64,000 nucleotides of DNA. Origin: Beijerinckiaceae bacterium (GTDB taxonomy: Bacteria > Pseudomonadota > Alphaproteobacteria > Rhizobiales > Beijerinckiaceae). This document shows, piece after piece, positions 24,507 to 33,535 of this stretch. The stretch spans positions 86,735-150,734 of the forward strand of contig WSYC01000014.1 in the NCBI GenBank assembly GCA_009773635.1. The letters run 5' to 3'. Under the pieces are notes generated by a model. That model had not been told where the DNA came from and did not search any database. It saw nothing but the letters and a program-made list of their open reading frames with translations. Made by a program: the position numbers and the translations under genes. Numbering within the stretch: the first letter of the stretch is position 1; each line of letters begins with the position of its first letter.

Positions 24507-25382
24507 GTGTCCACGCTTTTCATCCAGCAAGTACTCAACGGGCTGCTCGACGGCGTCTACTACCTCCTGATCGCGCTCGGGCTTTCGCTGATCTTCTCGC
24601 TCGGCGGCATCGTCAATCTCGCGCATGGCGCATTCTATGCCGTCGGCGCGTATCTCACGGTCACGCTCGGCCCGCACATCGGTTTTGGCGGCGCGCTGGT
24701 GGTCTCGCCGCTGTCGGTCGCACTGCTTGGTATCGCCTTCGAGCGCGGGCTGTTCCAGCGCTTTTACCGCTCCGACCCGATCCTCTCGCTGCTCTTGACC
24801 TTTGGCCTCGCGATGGTGGCGGAGCAAACCCTGCGGATGATCTACGGCGCGCCGCCGCGCTCGTTCTCGATCCCCGACGCGCTGCGCGGCCAGATATTTC
24901 TCGGCGATTTCATCTATTCGAAATACCGGGCTCTGCTGCTCTTGATCGCCGCGAGTTGCGTCGGCGGACTGTGGTTTCTCCTGCAGAAAACCGCTTTCGG
25001 GCGCGTGGTGCGGGCGGGCGTCCAGAACCCGGATATGGTCGGCGCGCTCGGGATTTCGCTCAAACCCTACATGATGGCGGTCGCCGGCATCGGCATCGGG
25101 CTTGCGGGCCTCGCGGGCGTGCTCCTGGCACCGATCTACTCGATCCACCCGGCGATGGGGCAGGAGATCATCACGCCTGCCTTCGTGGTGGTGGTGATCG
25201 GCGGGCTCGGCTCGTTCTGGGGCGTGGTGGTGGCAGCGCTGCTGGTGGGCGTTGTCAAGGGCATCACCATCGGGCTTGGTTTCACGCAATGGTCGACGGC
25301 GGTGATCTACCTGATGATGCTGCTCGTGCTGCTGTTCCGGCCGCGCGGCCTCTTCGGCGAACGCATCCAGCGGTTCGAGTGA
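24507..25382 (+). CDS. Branched-chain-type ABC transporter permease (LivH)
   Basis: Membrane subunit, 291 residues with about eight hydrophobic segments. Typical text is NGLLDGVYYLLIALGLSLIF, IVNLAHGAFYAVGAYL and VVVIGGLGSFWGVVVAALLVG. The start is GTG (24507), with GGAAGG nearby upstream. Four bases separate its stop from the next start. Confidence 0.92.
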   Translation: MSTLFIQQVLNGLLDGVYYLLIALGLSLIFSLGGIVNLAHGAFYAVGAYLTVTLGPHIGFGGALVVSPLSVALLGIAFERGLFQRFYRSDPILSLLLTFGLAMVAEQTLRMIYGAPPRSFSIPDALRGQIFLGDFIYSKYRALLLLIAASCVGGLWFLLQKTAFGRVVRAGVQNPDMVGALGISLKPYMMAVAGIGIGLAGLAGVLLAPIYSIHPAMGQEIITPAFVVVVIGGLGSFWGVVVAALLVGVVKGITIGLGFTQWSTAVIYLMMLLVLLFRPRGLFGERIQRFE

Positions 25383-25386
25383 GGGG

Positions 25387-27915
25387 ATGGTCATGAGACC
25401 AGGTTCAGCCCTGTCCCCGCTCGTCATCGCCGCAACCGGCCTGCTCGCCTTGCCGGTGCTGATGAACGTGATCGGCCTTGGCACGACCTCGGCCACCGAG
25501 ATCGTGATTTTCTCGATCGCCTGCATGGCGCTCAACATCATGGTCGGCACCACCGGGCTGGTCTCGTTCGGGCATGGCGCGTGGTTCGGGCTTGCGGCCT
25601 ATGCCGCCGGCCTGATGCAGCGCAACTGGTTTCCGGGCGGGTTCGCGCTGCCGATTGTGCTCGCGGTTGTCATGGTCGCGGCGCTGGCCTTCCTGTTCGG
25701 CGCGCTGATCCTGAGGCGGCGCGGCGTCTATTTCTCGCTCCTCACGCTGGCGCTCGCAGCGATGCTCTATTCGGTCGCCTTCCGCTGGACGGCCGTGACG
25801 GGGGGCGAGGACGGGCTCGGCGGCATCAAGCGCCCGCTCATCGCCGGCATCGATTTCGATGTCGCGCTGCCGTTCTACGCGCTGGTCGCGAGCATCGCTT
25901 TCATCGTCGTTTACGCGCTCTCGCGCTTTCATCGCTCGCCGGTGGGCACTGTCCTCGTCGCGATCCGCGAGAACGAACAGCGCGCGCGTTTCCTCGGTTA
26001 TTCGACCGACCGCTACAAGTTGCTGGCGTTCACGCTGTCCGCCGCGCTGACCGGCCTTGCCGGTTCGCTCCTCCTGTTCAACAACCGGATGACCTCGGCG
26101 GACCCGATCTCGGTGGCCTTTTCCGGTGAATTGCTGGCCATGGTCGTCATCGGCGGCATGCGCTCGTTCCTGGGCCCGGCGCTCGGCGCACTTTTCTTCG
26201 TGGTGTTCCGCGACTATCTCTCGAGCATCACCGAGAACTGGCTGTTCTGGTTCGGCCTCTTGTTCGTCGCCTTCATCGTGTTCTCGCCGACCGGGCTTGT
26301 CGGCCTTGGCGAGCGGCTGATGCGCCCGTTCCGCAAGACGATCGCGGGCGATGCCGCGATGTCGGCGCGCGAGGCAGGCGCGGTGACGCTGCCGGATTTC
26401 CTCAAGCCGAAGGATGTCACCGAGGGCACAATTCTGGCCGCAACCGGGCTTGCGAAGCGCTTCGGCGGCCTCAAGGCGGTCGATGATGTCGATATCGCGA
26501 TGAAGGATCGCGCGCTGCACGCGCTGATCGGCCCGAATGGCGCCGGCAAGACCACCGCCTTCAACCTGATTTCCGGCCTGTTTCCGCCTGACAAGGGCTC
26601 GATCAAACTCGCGGGGCGCGAGATCGCCGGCCTGACACCGGAAGCGATCACGCAAGCCGGCATCGGCCGCGCGTTCCAGATCACCAACCTCTTCCCGACG
26701 CTCTCGGTCGAGGAGAACGTGCGCCTCGCCGTGCAGGCCCGCGCGCCGGAACGCCTCAACCTCTGGCTCCCGGCAACGGCGCTCGACGATGTCAATGCGC
26801 AGACGGCGACCGTCATCCAGACCATGGGCTTGAAGGGCATCGAGAGCGCTGAGGCCGGCTCGCTCTCCTACGGCGGTCAACGCCTCCTTGATATGAGCCT
26901 CGCGCTGGCGACCAGACCGCGCGTGCTGCTGCTCGACGAGCCGCTGGCGGGCCTCGCTGCCGCCGAGCGCGAGCGTGTCGGCAATCTCATCAAGTCGATC
27001 TCGATCGATCTTCCGGTGCTGCTCGTCGAACACGATATCGACCGCGTGTTCCAGATCGCCGACCATGTGACGGTGATGAACGAGGGCACGGTGCTGATCG
27101 ACGGCACGGTCGAGGATGCGCGCTCGTCGCCCCGCGTGCAGGAGGTCTATATCGGCTCCGGCGCGCATGCGCTGGCCGAGAAACCGCGCCTCAGCGCCGC
27201 GCACGACGAAATCCTGCTGGGCCTTTCCGGCGTCGATACTTTCTATGGCAAGAGCCACATCCTGCGCGATGTGAACCTCGATATCCGCCAGAATGAAATC
27301 GTCGCGCTGCTCGGGCGCAATGGTGCCGGCAAATCGACGCTGCTGAAGACGATCACCGGCATTGCGCCACCCGCAGCCGGGGATATCCTGCTCGCGGGGA
27401 GCAATATCGCACGACAATCCTCCGCTGCCATCGCCCGCGCGGGGGTTGCCTATGTGCCGCAAGGGCGTGGGCTCTTCGCCGGCATGAGCGTGAAGGACAA
27501 CATGGAGCTCGGCCGCCTCAAGCGCATCACCGGCAATGGCACGCGCTGGGAGGACGAGAAGATTTTCGTCTTCTTCCCGCGCATCAAGGAGCGCTGGACT
27601 TCTCCTGCCGATTACCTCTCGGGTGGCGAACAGCAGATGGTGGCGGTGGCGCGCGCCCTCTCCGGTGATACCCGTGTGCTGCTGCTGGACGAACCCTTCG
27701 AGGGGCTCGCCCCGGCTGTGGTCGAAGAACTCTTCGAAGCCTTCGACAAGCTCCGGCAGGAGATTTCCATCCTGATCGTCGATCACCACCTCGATCTCGC
27801 GCTGGCGCTGTCGGACCGGACAGTGGTACTCGAACGGGGACAAGTGACGCATACTGGCCCTTCGCGCGTGCTCAGTCAGGATCTGGCACTGCGGCGACAG
27901 GTGCTGTGGCTTTGA
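25387..27915 (+). CDS. Three-way fusion: LivM permease + LivG ATPase + LivF ATPase
   Basis: One 842-residue chain carries the second permease and both ATPases of the importer. Residues 1-320 are LivM (VGTTGLVSFGHGAWFGLAAY, AIRENEQRARFLGY). Residues about 348-595 are LivG, with Walker A GPNGAGKTT (382-390), signature LSYGGQRLL and Walker B LLLDEPLAGL. Residues about 608-842 are LivF, with GRNGAGKST (643-651), LSGGEQQMVAVARAL and LLLDEPFEGLAP. All motifs are intact and the reading frame is continuous. The fusion fixes a 1:1:1 ratio of these parts. Permease-LivG fusions are known; inclusion of LivF is less usual. A 3HCDH-like gene follows after 25 bases. Confidence 0.92.
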   Translation: MVMRPGSALSPLVIAATGLLALPVLMNVIGLGTTSATEIVIFSIACMALNIMVGTTGLVSFGHGAWFGLAAYAAGLMQRNWFPGGFALPIVLAVVMVAALAFLFGALILRRRGVYFSLLTLALAAMLYSVAFRWTAVTGGEDGLGGIKRPLIAGIDFDVALPFYALVASIAFIVVYALSRFHRSPVGTVLVAIRENEQRARFLGYSTDRYKLLAFTLSAALTGLAGSLLLFNNRMTSADPISVAFSGELLAMVVIGGMRSFLGPALGALFFVVFRDYLSSITENWLFWFGLLFVAFIVFSPTGLVGLGERLMRPFRKTIAGDAAMSAREAGAVTLPDFLKPKDVTEGTILAATGLAKRFGGLKAVDDVDIAMKDRALHALIGPNGAGKTTAFNLISGLFPPDKGSIKLAGREIAGLTPEAITQAGIGRAFQITNLFPTLSVEENVRLAVQARAPERLNLWLPATALDDVNAQTATVIQTMGLKGIESAEAGSLSYGGQRLLDMSLALATRPRVLLLDEPLAGLAAAERERVGNLIKSISIDLPVLLVEHDIDRVFQIADHVTVMNEGTVLIDGTVEDARSSPRVQEVYIGSGAHALAEKPRLSAAHDEILLGLSGVDTFYGKSHILRDVNLDIRQNEIVALLGRNGAGKSTLLKTITGIAPPAAGDILLAGSNIARQSSAAIARAGVAYVPQGRGLFAGMSVKDNMELGRLKRITGNGTRWEDEKIFVFFPRIKERWTSPADYLSGGEQQMVAVARALSGDTRVLLLDEPFEGLAPAVVEELFEAFDKLRQEISILIVDHHLDLALALSDRTVVLERGQVTHTGPSRVLSQDLALRRQVLWL

Positions 27916-27940
27916 GAACAAGGTATCCGGGGATTACGGG

Positions 27941-28879
27941 ATGAAGAAAATCGCCATTGTCGGTTCGGGACTCATCGGCCGGGCCTGGGCCACGATCTTC
28001 GCCAGCAGTGGCTTCAAGGTCGCGCTTTATGATGTTGCGCCGGGCGCGGCGAAAGCGGCGCGGGCGCATATCGGCAAGAACCTCAAGGAACTCGCCGGCC
28101 ACGGGCTGGTGAAGAACCCCAAGGCGGCGCTGGCCCGTATCCGCGTCGCGGATGATCTCGCCGATGCCCTGGGTGATGTCGCACTGGTGCAGGAGAACGG
28201 CCCCGAAACAATCACGGCCAAGATCGCGCTTTTTGCGGAGATGGACAGGCTTGCGCCGAAGAAGGCGATCCTCGCCTCCTCCACCTCCTTCATCATCGCC
28301 TCCCGGTTTTCGGAAAATCTGCCGGGGCGCGCGCGCTGCCTTGTCGCGCATCCCGTCAATCCACCGCACCTCGTGCCGATCGTCGAACTGGCCCCCGCGC
28401 CCTGGACCGATCCCAAGGTGGTGAAGCGCGCGCGGAAGATCTACGAGAAGGCCGGGCAGGTGCCGATCCTGCTCAGGAAGGAGCTGCCCGGCTTCGTGCT
28501 CAACCGCCTGCAGGCCGTGCTGCTGGCGGAAGCCTTCCGCATCGTCGGTGCCGGCGTCGCCAGCCCGCAGGATGTCGACAAGACGATCAGGGACGGACTC
28601 GGCCTGCGCTGGAGCTTCATGGGCCCGTTCGAAACCATCGAACTCAATGCACCCGGCGGCATTCCGGATTATTGCGCGCGCTACGGGCCTTCGCTGCACG
28701 AGATGGTGCGCGAGGCCCCATCGGGCAATCCGTTCGGACCGGAAACCGTTGAGGCGGTGATGGCGGACTGGGGCGGAGCGAAATCCGCTGAGGAGGTCGC
28801 CGCACTCTCCAACTGGCGCGATGCGCGCCTCGCCGCGCTCAAGGCGCACAAGCGCGCCGCCAAAAAGAAGCCCAGATAG
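27941..28879 (+). CDS. 3-hydroxyacyl-CoA-dehydrogenase-fold enzyme, L-carnitine dehydrogenase-like
   Basis: NAD-dependent dehydrogenase of 312 residues. It has the Rossmann start KIAIVGSGLIGRAWATIFA, VQENGPETITAK, LASSTSFIIASRF, VAHPVNPPHLVPIVELAP and the C-domain LNRLQAVLLAEAFRIV. It has one NAD domain plus one short C-domain and no hydratase part, so it belongs with L-carnitine dehydrogenase, lambda-crystallin and L-gulonate dehydrogenase. It sits directly before a BKACE gene, 42 bases away, and a hydroxy-acid dehydrogenase feeding a beta-keto acid to BKACE is the order of the known carnitine route (L-carnitine to 3-dehydrocarnitine to betainyl-CoA). Other beta-hydroxy acids are equally possible here. 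Confidence 0.85.
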   Translation: MKKIAIVGSGLIGRAWATIFASSGFKVALYDVAPGAAKAARAHIGKNLKELAGHGLVKNPKAALARIRVADDLADALGDVALVQENGPETITAKIALFAEMDRLAPKKAILASSTSFIIASRFSENLPGRARCLVAHPVNPPHLVPIVELAPAPWTDPKVVKRARKIYEKAGQVPILLRKELPGFVLNRLQAVLLAEAFRIVGAGVASPQDVDKTIRDGLGLRWSFMGPFETIELNAPGGIPDYCARYGPSLHEMVREAPSGNPFGPETVEAVMADWGGAKSAEEVAALSNWRDARLAALKAHKRAAKKKPR

Positions 28880-28921
28880 GCAATAGCCGACACAAGCACA
28901 CACCAGGCGAAGGATATTTTC

Positions 28922-29866
28922 ATGGCCAAGATCCCCAAAGCGAACCGCAAAGTCATCATTACCTGCGCGGTGACCGGGGCGATCCATACCCCCTCGATGT
29001 CGCCCTATTTGCCGGTGACAGCATCGGAAATCGCGGAAGCCGCCATCGGCGCGGCAGAAGCGGGTGCGGCACTGGTGCATGTCCATGCGCGCGACCCCGT
29101 GACCGGCAGGCCGGATCAATCGCCCGAAGCCTTCGAGCCCTTTCTCAAGGTCATCAAGCAGCGCTCCAACTGCGTTCTCAATATCACCACCGGCGGCGCG
29201 CCGACGATGAGCGTGGAAGAGCGCCTTGGCCCCTGCGCGTATTTCAAGCCTGAGGTTGCCTCGCTCAACATGGGCTCGATGAACTTCGGTCTCTACCCGA
29301 TGCTGGCCCGCTTCAAGGACTTCCAGCACGACTGGGAACGGCCATACCTCGAAGGCTCGAAGGACCGCATCTTCAGGAACACCTTTCAGGATATCGAGAA
29401 CATCCTGACGCGTTGCGCCGAGAACAACACCCGCTTCGAGATCGAGTGCTACGACATCGGCCATCTCTACACGCTCGCGCATTTCGTCGACAAAGGCCTC
29501 GTGAAGCCGCCGTTCTTCGTGCAGAGCGTGTTCGGCATTCTCGGCGGCATCGGCGGGCACCCGGAAGATGTGATCCACATGAAGCGCACCGCCGACCGAT
29601 TGTTCGGTGATCATTACCAGTGGAGCGTGCTCGGTGCCGGGCGCAACCAGCTCCCCATCGCCGCGATGGCGGTTTCGATGGGCGGCAACCTGCGCGTGGG
29701 CCTTGAGGATTCGCTCTGGATCGGCCCGGGGCAGCTCGCGAAGACCAACGCCGAGCAGGTCAAGGCGGCGCGCCAGATCATCGAAGGGTTGGGGCTTGAT
29801 ATCGCAACGCCTGATGATGCCCGCGAGATGCTTCAGCTCAAGGGTGCCGACAAGGTCAATTTCTGA
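28922..29866 (+). CDS. BKACE enzyme (beta-keto acid cleavage, DUF849 family)
   Basis: Condenses a beta-keto acid with acetyl-CoA and splits it to acetoacetate and a new acyl-CoA, with a metal ion. The 314-residue protein has the metal-ligand motif LVHVHARDP near 50, NITTGGAP, PEVASLNMGSMNFG, EIECYDIGHL, QSVFGILGGIGGHPEDV and GLEDSLWIGPGQLAKTNAEQV. All are core positions of the family that includes the lysine-fermentation 3-keto-5-aminohexanoate cleavage enzyme and the dehydrocarnitine enzyme. AAGGA precedes the ATG. With the preceding dehydrogenase and importer it completes an import, oxidise, cleave pathway. The substrate class is firm; the exact acid is not. Confidence 0.9.
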   Translation: MAKIPKANRKVIITCAVTGAIHTPSMSPYLPVTASEIAEAAIGAAEAGAALVHVHARDPVTGRPDQSPEAFEPFLKVIKQRSNCVLNITTGGAPTMSVEERLGPCAYFKPEVASLNMGSMNFGLYPMLARFKDFQHDWERPYLEGSKDRIFRNTFQDIENILTRCAENNTRFEIECYDIGHLYTLAHFVDKGLVKPPFFVQSVFGILGGIGGHPEDVIHMKRTADRLFGDHYQWSVLGAGRNQLPIAAMAVSMGGNLRVGLEDSLWIGPGQLAKTNAEQVKAARQIIEGLGLDIATPDDAREMLQLKGADKVNF

Positions 29867-29873
29867 GGGTGGT

Positions 29874-29930
29874 TAGAGCATTTTCAAGCGAAGTGGATAC
29901 CGGTTCGCGTCAAGAAAATGCGTCAAAGCA
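29874..29930 (+). repeat. Hyphomicrobiales-type intergenic repeat, copy B
   Basis: AGAGCATTTTCAAGCGAAGT is followed by GGATACCGGTTCGCGTCAAG and AAAATGCG. It is the reverse complement of the repeat at 21230-21305, with scattered changes. It follows the BKACE stop in the 110-base gap before the convergent acetyltransferase; nothing else is seen in the gap. Confidence 0.7.
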
Positions 29931-29976
29931 AAGAGACGGAGCGGATGAGGTCAATGCAAGTTCACATAAGAGCGCG

Positions 29977-31197
29977 CTAGCAGTCGCTCTGCTCGCGCGG
30001 GCAGGGCACAGCGGCGCGGCCGGTCAACCGGCGCAACAGGGATATGCGCGAAAGCCGCCGCACCGCGTGCCAAACCAGCGCCGCCGGCCAGCCTTTAAGG
30101 CTGAGCGGCACAACAAGATCGACAAGCGGCGTCTCCTCGGCTCCGAAGCGTCGTTTGTATTCGTAATTGCCCATCCCGAAATCGAAGACGCGGACACCTG
30201 CCGCCTGCGCCTCCCGGATCAGATGCTCGTTCGCGAGCAGGCCCGGAGACATCTTGCCCCACTCGCCGAACAGGTTGGCAACCCGGAGATAGACGAGTTC
30301 AGAGCCGTGCCTGACCGCGAAATTGGCGGCGACCATCAGGTTTTCCGATCGCAGTTCGGACATCAAGGTCCTGCCATTCGCGATTCCAAGCTCGACGAGC
30401 CGTCGATAGAAGGCAGCGTGAAGCGGCGCGTTGAGATGATAGTCGAGCCCCTTGTCCTTGATGCGGCCCGCCTGCAGCGCATCGAGCGTGGCGAGTGCGG
30501 CAAGCGCGGCGTCGACATCCTGGATGAGGGCGATCGAGGTCGCCGGAGCACGCGCGAAGCGCCGGCCGTTCCTTCCAAGCTTGTCCCGCATCCGGGATGA
30601 AAGCCTGTCATAGTATTCCGCCCAGCTCTCGGGAAGCGGCAGCCGCCAGCCGGACATCCGGTTCGGCTGCGTCCAGTGTTCTGCATAAAGTGGATTCACC
30701 ATCCCCTGAACCAGCGGGCATAGCCGGTTGAGCCGTAACAGGTCCGCTGCGGGCAACGCGGTTCTGATCAGCTTCAGAAGCTCATCACCGACCGGCAGCT
30801 GGCTGACCACCGCACGCCGGATGAGCGGTGCGGTGTAATCGGTGACGCCGAAATCAGGGCCTTCAAGTATGCGCAACCCGGCCTCGTGCCGCCGCACCAG
30901 CGGGAGCGCGAGCGCGATAACCCCGTTGGTCGATTCCAGCGTGACGAGAAAACACTCAACCCCGGGGCAGCCACCGAAAACATCCATCCAGGCGGAGAGC
31001 CAGTGCGGGCTCTGGAACGGCGAGGCCTCCAGCCCTTCGAGAAGCGGCAGGATCTCCTCCAGCCGTGAAAATGGCCGTGCACGCGCAGACCAGCCGTGCG
31101 TGACGGGGCAGGCATCGTCGACCCCTGTCACATCCTGCAGCGTCATGCGTGCGAACATCATCCATCCATTCCCGGGCTTTGCGCCATCAAAGCGCAT
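29977..31197 (-). CDS. GNAT-fold acyltransferase, CelD/BcsL type, of the exopolysaccharide locus
   Basis: About 406 residues. The C-terminal half matches the acetyltransferase-6 (CelD-like, FemAB-related) fold, with SSRMRDKLGRNGRRFAR, LVELGIANGRTLMSELRSEN and GVRVFDFGMGNYEYKRRFG. Such proteins occur beside polysaccharide genes and probably acylate a sugar or precursor, but few have a proven reaction. The start at 31197 is preferred; ATGs at 31161, 31158 and 31146 are alternatives. A much longer reading to 31590 would run into the divergent GumC gene. It marks the left edge of the exopolysaccharide locus. Confidence 0.78.
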   Translation of the reverse strand: MRFDGAKPGNGWMMFARMTLQDVTGVDDACPVTHGWSARARPFSRLEEILPLLEGLEASPFQSPHWLSAWMDVFGGCPGVECFLVTLESTNGVIALALPLVRRHEAGLRILEGPDFGVTDYTAPLIRRAVVSQLPVGDELLKLIRTALPAADLLRLNRLCPLVQGMVNPLYAEHWTQPNRMSGWRLPLPESWAEYYDRLSSRMRDKLGRNGRRFARAPATSIALIQDVDAALAALATLDALQAGRIKDKGLDYHLNAPLHAAFYRRLVELGIANGRTLMSELRSENLMVAANFAVRHGSELVYLRVANLFGEWGKMSPGLLANEHLIREAQAAGVRVFDFGMGNYEYKRRFGAEETPLVDLVVPLSLKGWPAALVWHAVRRLSRISLLRRLTGRAAVPCPREQSDC

Positions 31198-31372
31198 GGA
31201 CTTTTCAATTTTCCGCAAACGGACCCCGGAATAGGCCAACTGGCTCGCGGTATGGTGAACGCTTCGTAAAGAATCATCTGCCAGATTGGGCCACGGGTTG
31301 CCGCGAGTGTGCGGCAGTTCATCCTTCGCATTCGGTGCGCGAAGGGCAGAAGGCGTGGAAAGCAAGGGACTT

Positions 31373-33535
31373 ATGCTCCGAAAACAGGCTCCTTCCGCAA
31401 AGCTCAAGCAGCTGTCGCGGCCTGTTCCGGCTGGCGCATCCGCGCCGGTCAGGGCGTCTGCGCGCGCTGATTCGAGCGATAGCCACTGGTCCGCCCCTGC
31501 CCGCATGCCTCTCGATACCGGTGATATGCCGGTAGGCATCGGCGAATTTGCCGAGATCCTGCGCCGGCGCTGGAAAATCATTGTCGCCACAACCGCGCTG
31601 GTGACGACGCTGGGCGTTGCCTATGCCCTGATCGCCAAACCGCTCTACACCGCCTCGACCTCGATTTTCGTCGACCCGCGCAATCGCGCGAGCTTCCAGA
31701 TCGAGGGTACCGGTACCGGCGCGGGCTATGACCCCAACCTCGTCGACAGCCAGAGCATCCTGATCGAATCCGTCCCCGTGCTCAAACGCGTCATCGAAGC
31801 CGAGAAGCTGCTCGACGATGCCGAATTCACCCGCGGCCCCGGCGATGCCGCCAGCAACGTGCTCGCGAACCTCAAGGAAGCGATCAAGGTCAAGCGGCCG
31901 GAGCGGACCTATGTCGTCGAGATCCAGGTCCGCACGCAGGATGGCGCGAAATCAGCCCGCATCGCCAATGCAATCGCACGGGCCTATGTCACCGACGGGC
32001 GCGATTCAAAATCCGAAACCGCGCAACGCGAGGCAAGCTGGCTCGAAACCCACCTCCAGAACCTGCAAGGCCGCCTGAAGGAGGCCGAATCCCGCGTGGA
32101 AGCCTACAAGGTGGAGAACCGGATTCTCGGCGTTGAAGGCAAGCTCGTCGGCGAGCAGCAGCTCAGCGAGCTGAACCGCGGCATCATCGAGGCCCAACGC
32201 CGTGCGGCGGAAGCGAAAGCAGCGCTCGATCAGGTCGAGACACTCAGGAAAAGCGGTCGCCTGCCGGATTCAACGGGCGAGGCCCTGCGCTCGCCTTCGA
32301 TCGACCGGCTGCGTGGCCAGCTCACCGAAATCGCCCGCCTTGAAGCCAATTCGCGCTCGACGCTCGGACCGCGCCACCCGGCTGCGATCGAGATTCGTGA
32401 ACAGCTTGTCGAGGTCAAGCGCCTGCTCAACGAGGAGCTGACCCGCGTCGGCGAAGGCGCGAAATCCGCCTATGCCGTGGCGCAAGGTAATGTCGCGCAG
32501 CTCGAACGCCAGCTGGACGGGCTCAAGCGCGAGAAATTCCTGCGCGACAAGGAGCAGATCGCCCGCCTGAACGTCGATACCCCCGCCGGCCGCGTGATCA
32601 CCCCGGCGACTGCGCCGCAATACAAGAGTTTCCCGAACCGCCCGCTGATCGCGGCGCTGGCCTTCGCCGGTGGCCTGTTCGCCGGGGTCGGGCTGGCGCT
32701 GGCGCTCGAAACGCTGGGTCGGGCGCGAGCGCCGAGCCATGGACCAGCAAGAGCCCCCGCTCCGGTTCCGCAGCGCGGCACCTCGAACCTGTTCGCGCGC
32801 TGGCGTGGCAGCGAACAGAAGCCGGCTCCGGAAGCGCCACCGTCCACCTTCGCGCCCGAGCCACTCGCGATCCTGCCCGCACCGACTGCGGGAGCAGGTC
32901 TACGCTGGCTCAAGGCCGCGAACCGACCGGGCGGCAGAGCCGAGGCGGCGCTCGACGCCGTGAGCCGGATGCCGAATTCCGCCTATTCGCACGCGATCCG
33001 GCAGTTGGCAGGTCGCATCGACGCCATGGTCGATGACACCGCCTCGACGACGCTGATGGTCTCCGGTTCGCACGCAGAGACAGGCAGTCCGGCTTTGGCC
33101 TCCAACCTCGCGCTGGCACTGGCTACCGGGGGGCGCAGCGTTCTTCTCGTTGACGGCACAACCGGTCGCGGCGGTCTGACTGCGGCCTTCGGCGCGCAAG
33201 GTCCCCTCGTCGAGATCGACATGGCGGGCCAGCGGCTTCTCGCCCGCTGTCTCACGCACTCTCGCGCGGGCACGGTGTATTTTCTGCCCGCAGGCGGCCT
33301 CCGGCCCGCGCGCGGCGAACGGATGAAACGCATCGAAGAGCCCTGCTCGCTGGTGCTGATCGACGGCCCGCCCCTCGATTCAGCGGAACTCGGCCGCATC
33401 GACATCGAACGCCGTATCGATGGTGTGATCGCGATGCTGCCTGCCGGCGCGGACCCTGCCAACCCCATGACCACCGCGGCCTTCGACCGCCGCTTCGGAT
33501 CGGCGCTGATGGGTGTCGTCGGGCAGGCCGCATGA
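31373..33535 (+). CDS. GumC/Wzz-family chain-length protein with kinase-like C-terminal domain
   Basis: Inner-membrane polysaccharide copolymerase that sets chain length and links polymerase to export, 720 residues. Layout: basic cytosolic N-tail, TM1 about 69-88, Wzz domain and long periplasmic coiled coil (about 100-420), TM2 about 423-446, a Pro/Ala linker, then a BY-kinase-like domain (about 540-720). In that domain the P-loop reads GSHAETGSPA and lacks the GKS/T of a working Walker A, while the inner motif VLLVDGTT stays recognisable. No tyrosine-rich tail is seen. It therefore probably does not bind ATP normally. AAGGGA precedes the ATG at 31373. Its stop overlaps the next start (ATGA). 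Confidence 0.88.
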   Translation: MLRKQAPSAKLKQLSRPVPAGASAPVRASARADSSDSHWSAPARMPLDTGDMPVGIGEFAEILRRRWKIIVATTALVTTLGVAYALIAKPLYTASTSIFVDPRNRASFQIEGTGTGAGYDPNLVDSQSILIESVPVLKRVIEAEKLLDDAEFTRGPGDAASNVLANLKEAIKVKRPERTYVVEIQVRTQDGAKSARIANAIARAYVTDGRDSKSETAQREASWLETHLQNLQGRLKEAESRVEAYKVENRILGVEGKLVGEQQLSELNRGIIEAQRRAAEAKAALDQVETLRKSGRLPDSTGEALRSPSIDRLRGQLTEIARLEANSRSTLGPRHPAAIEIREQLVEVKRLLNEELTRVGEGAKSAYAVAQGNVAQLERQLDGLKREKFLRDKEQIARLNVDTPAGRVITPATAPQYKSFPNRPLIAALAFAGGLFAGVGLALALETLGRARAPSHGPARAPAPVPQRGTSNLFARWRGSEQKPAPEAPPSTFAPEPLAILPAPTAGAGLRWLKAANRPGGRAEAALDAVSRMPNSAYSHAIRQLAGRIDAMVDDTASTTLMVSGSHAETGSPALASNLALALATGGRSVLLVDGTTGRGGLTAAFGAQGPLVEIDMAGQRLLARCLTHSRAGTVYFLPAGGLRPARGERMKRIEEPCSLVLIDGPPLDSAELGRIDIERRIDGVIAMLPAGADPANPMTTAAFDRRFGSALMGVVGQAA

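Noticed and set aside
25405..27921. An 838-codon minus-strand reading opposite the LivMGF fusion
   Set aside because: It is a low-complexity Arg/Glu/His/Asp-rich translation without motifs; the plus strand carries two complete ATPase domains.
31198..31590. N-terminal extension of the CelD-type acetyltransferase
   Set aside because: The extra 131 codons overlap the start region of the divergent GumC gene and look non-coding; the start at 31197 leaves room for both promoters.
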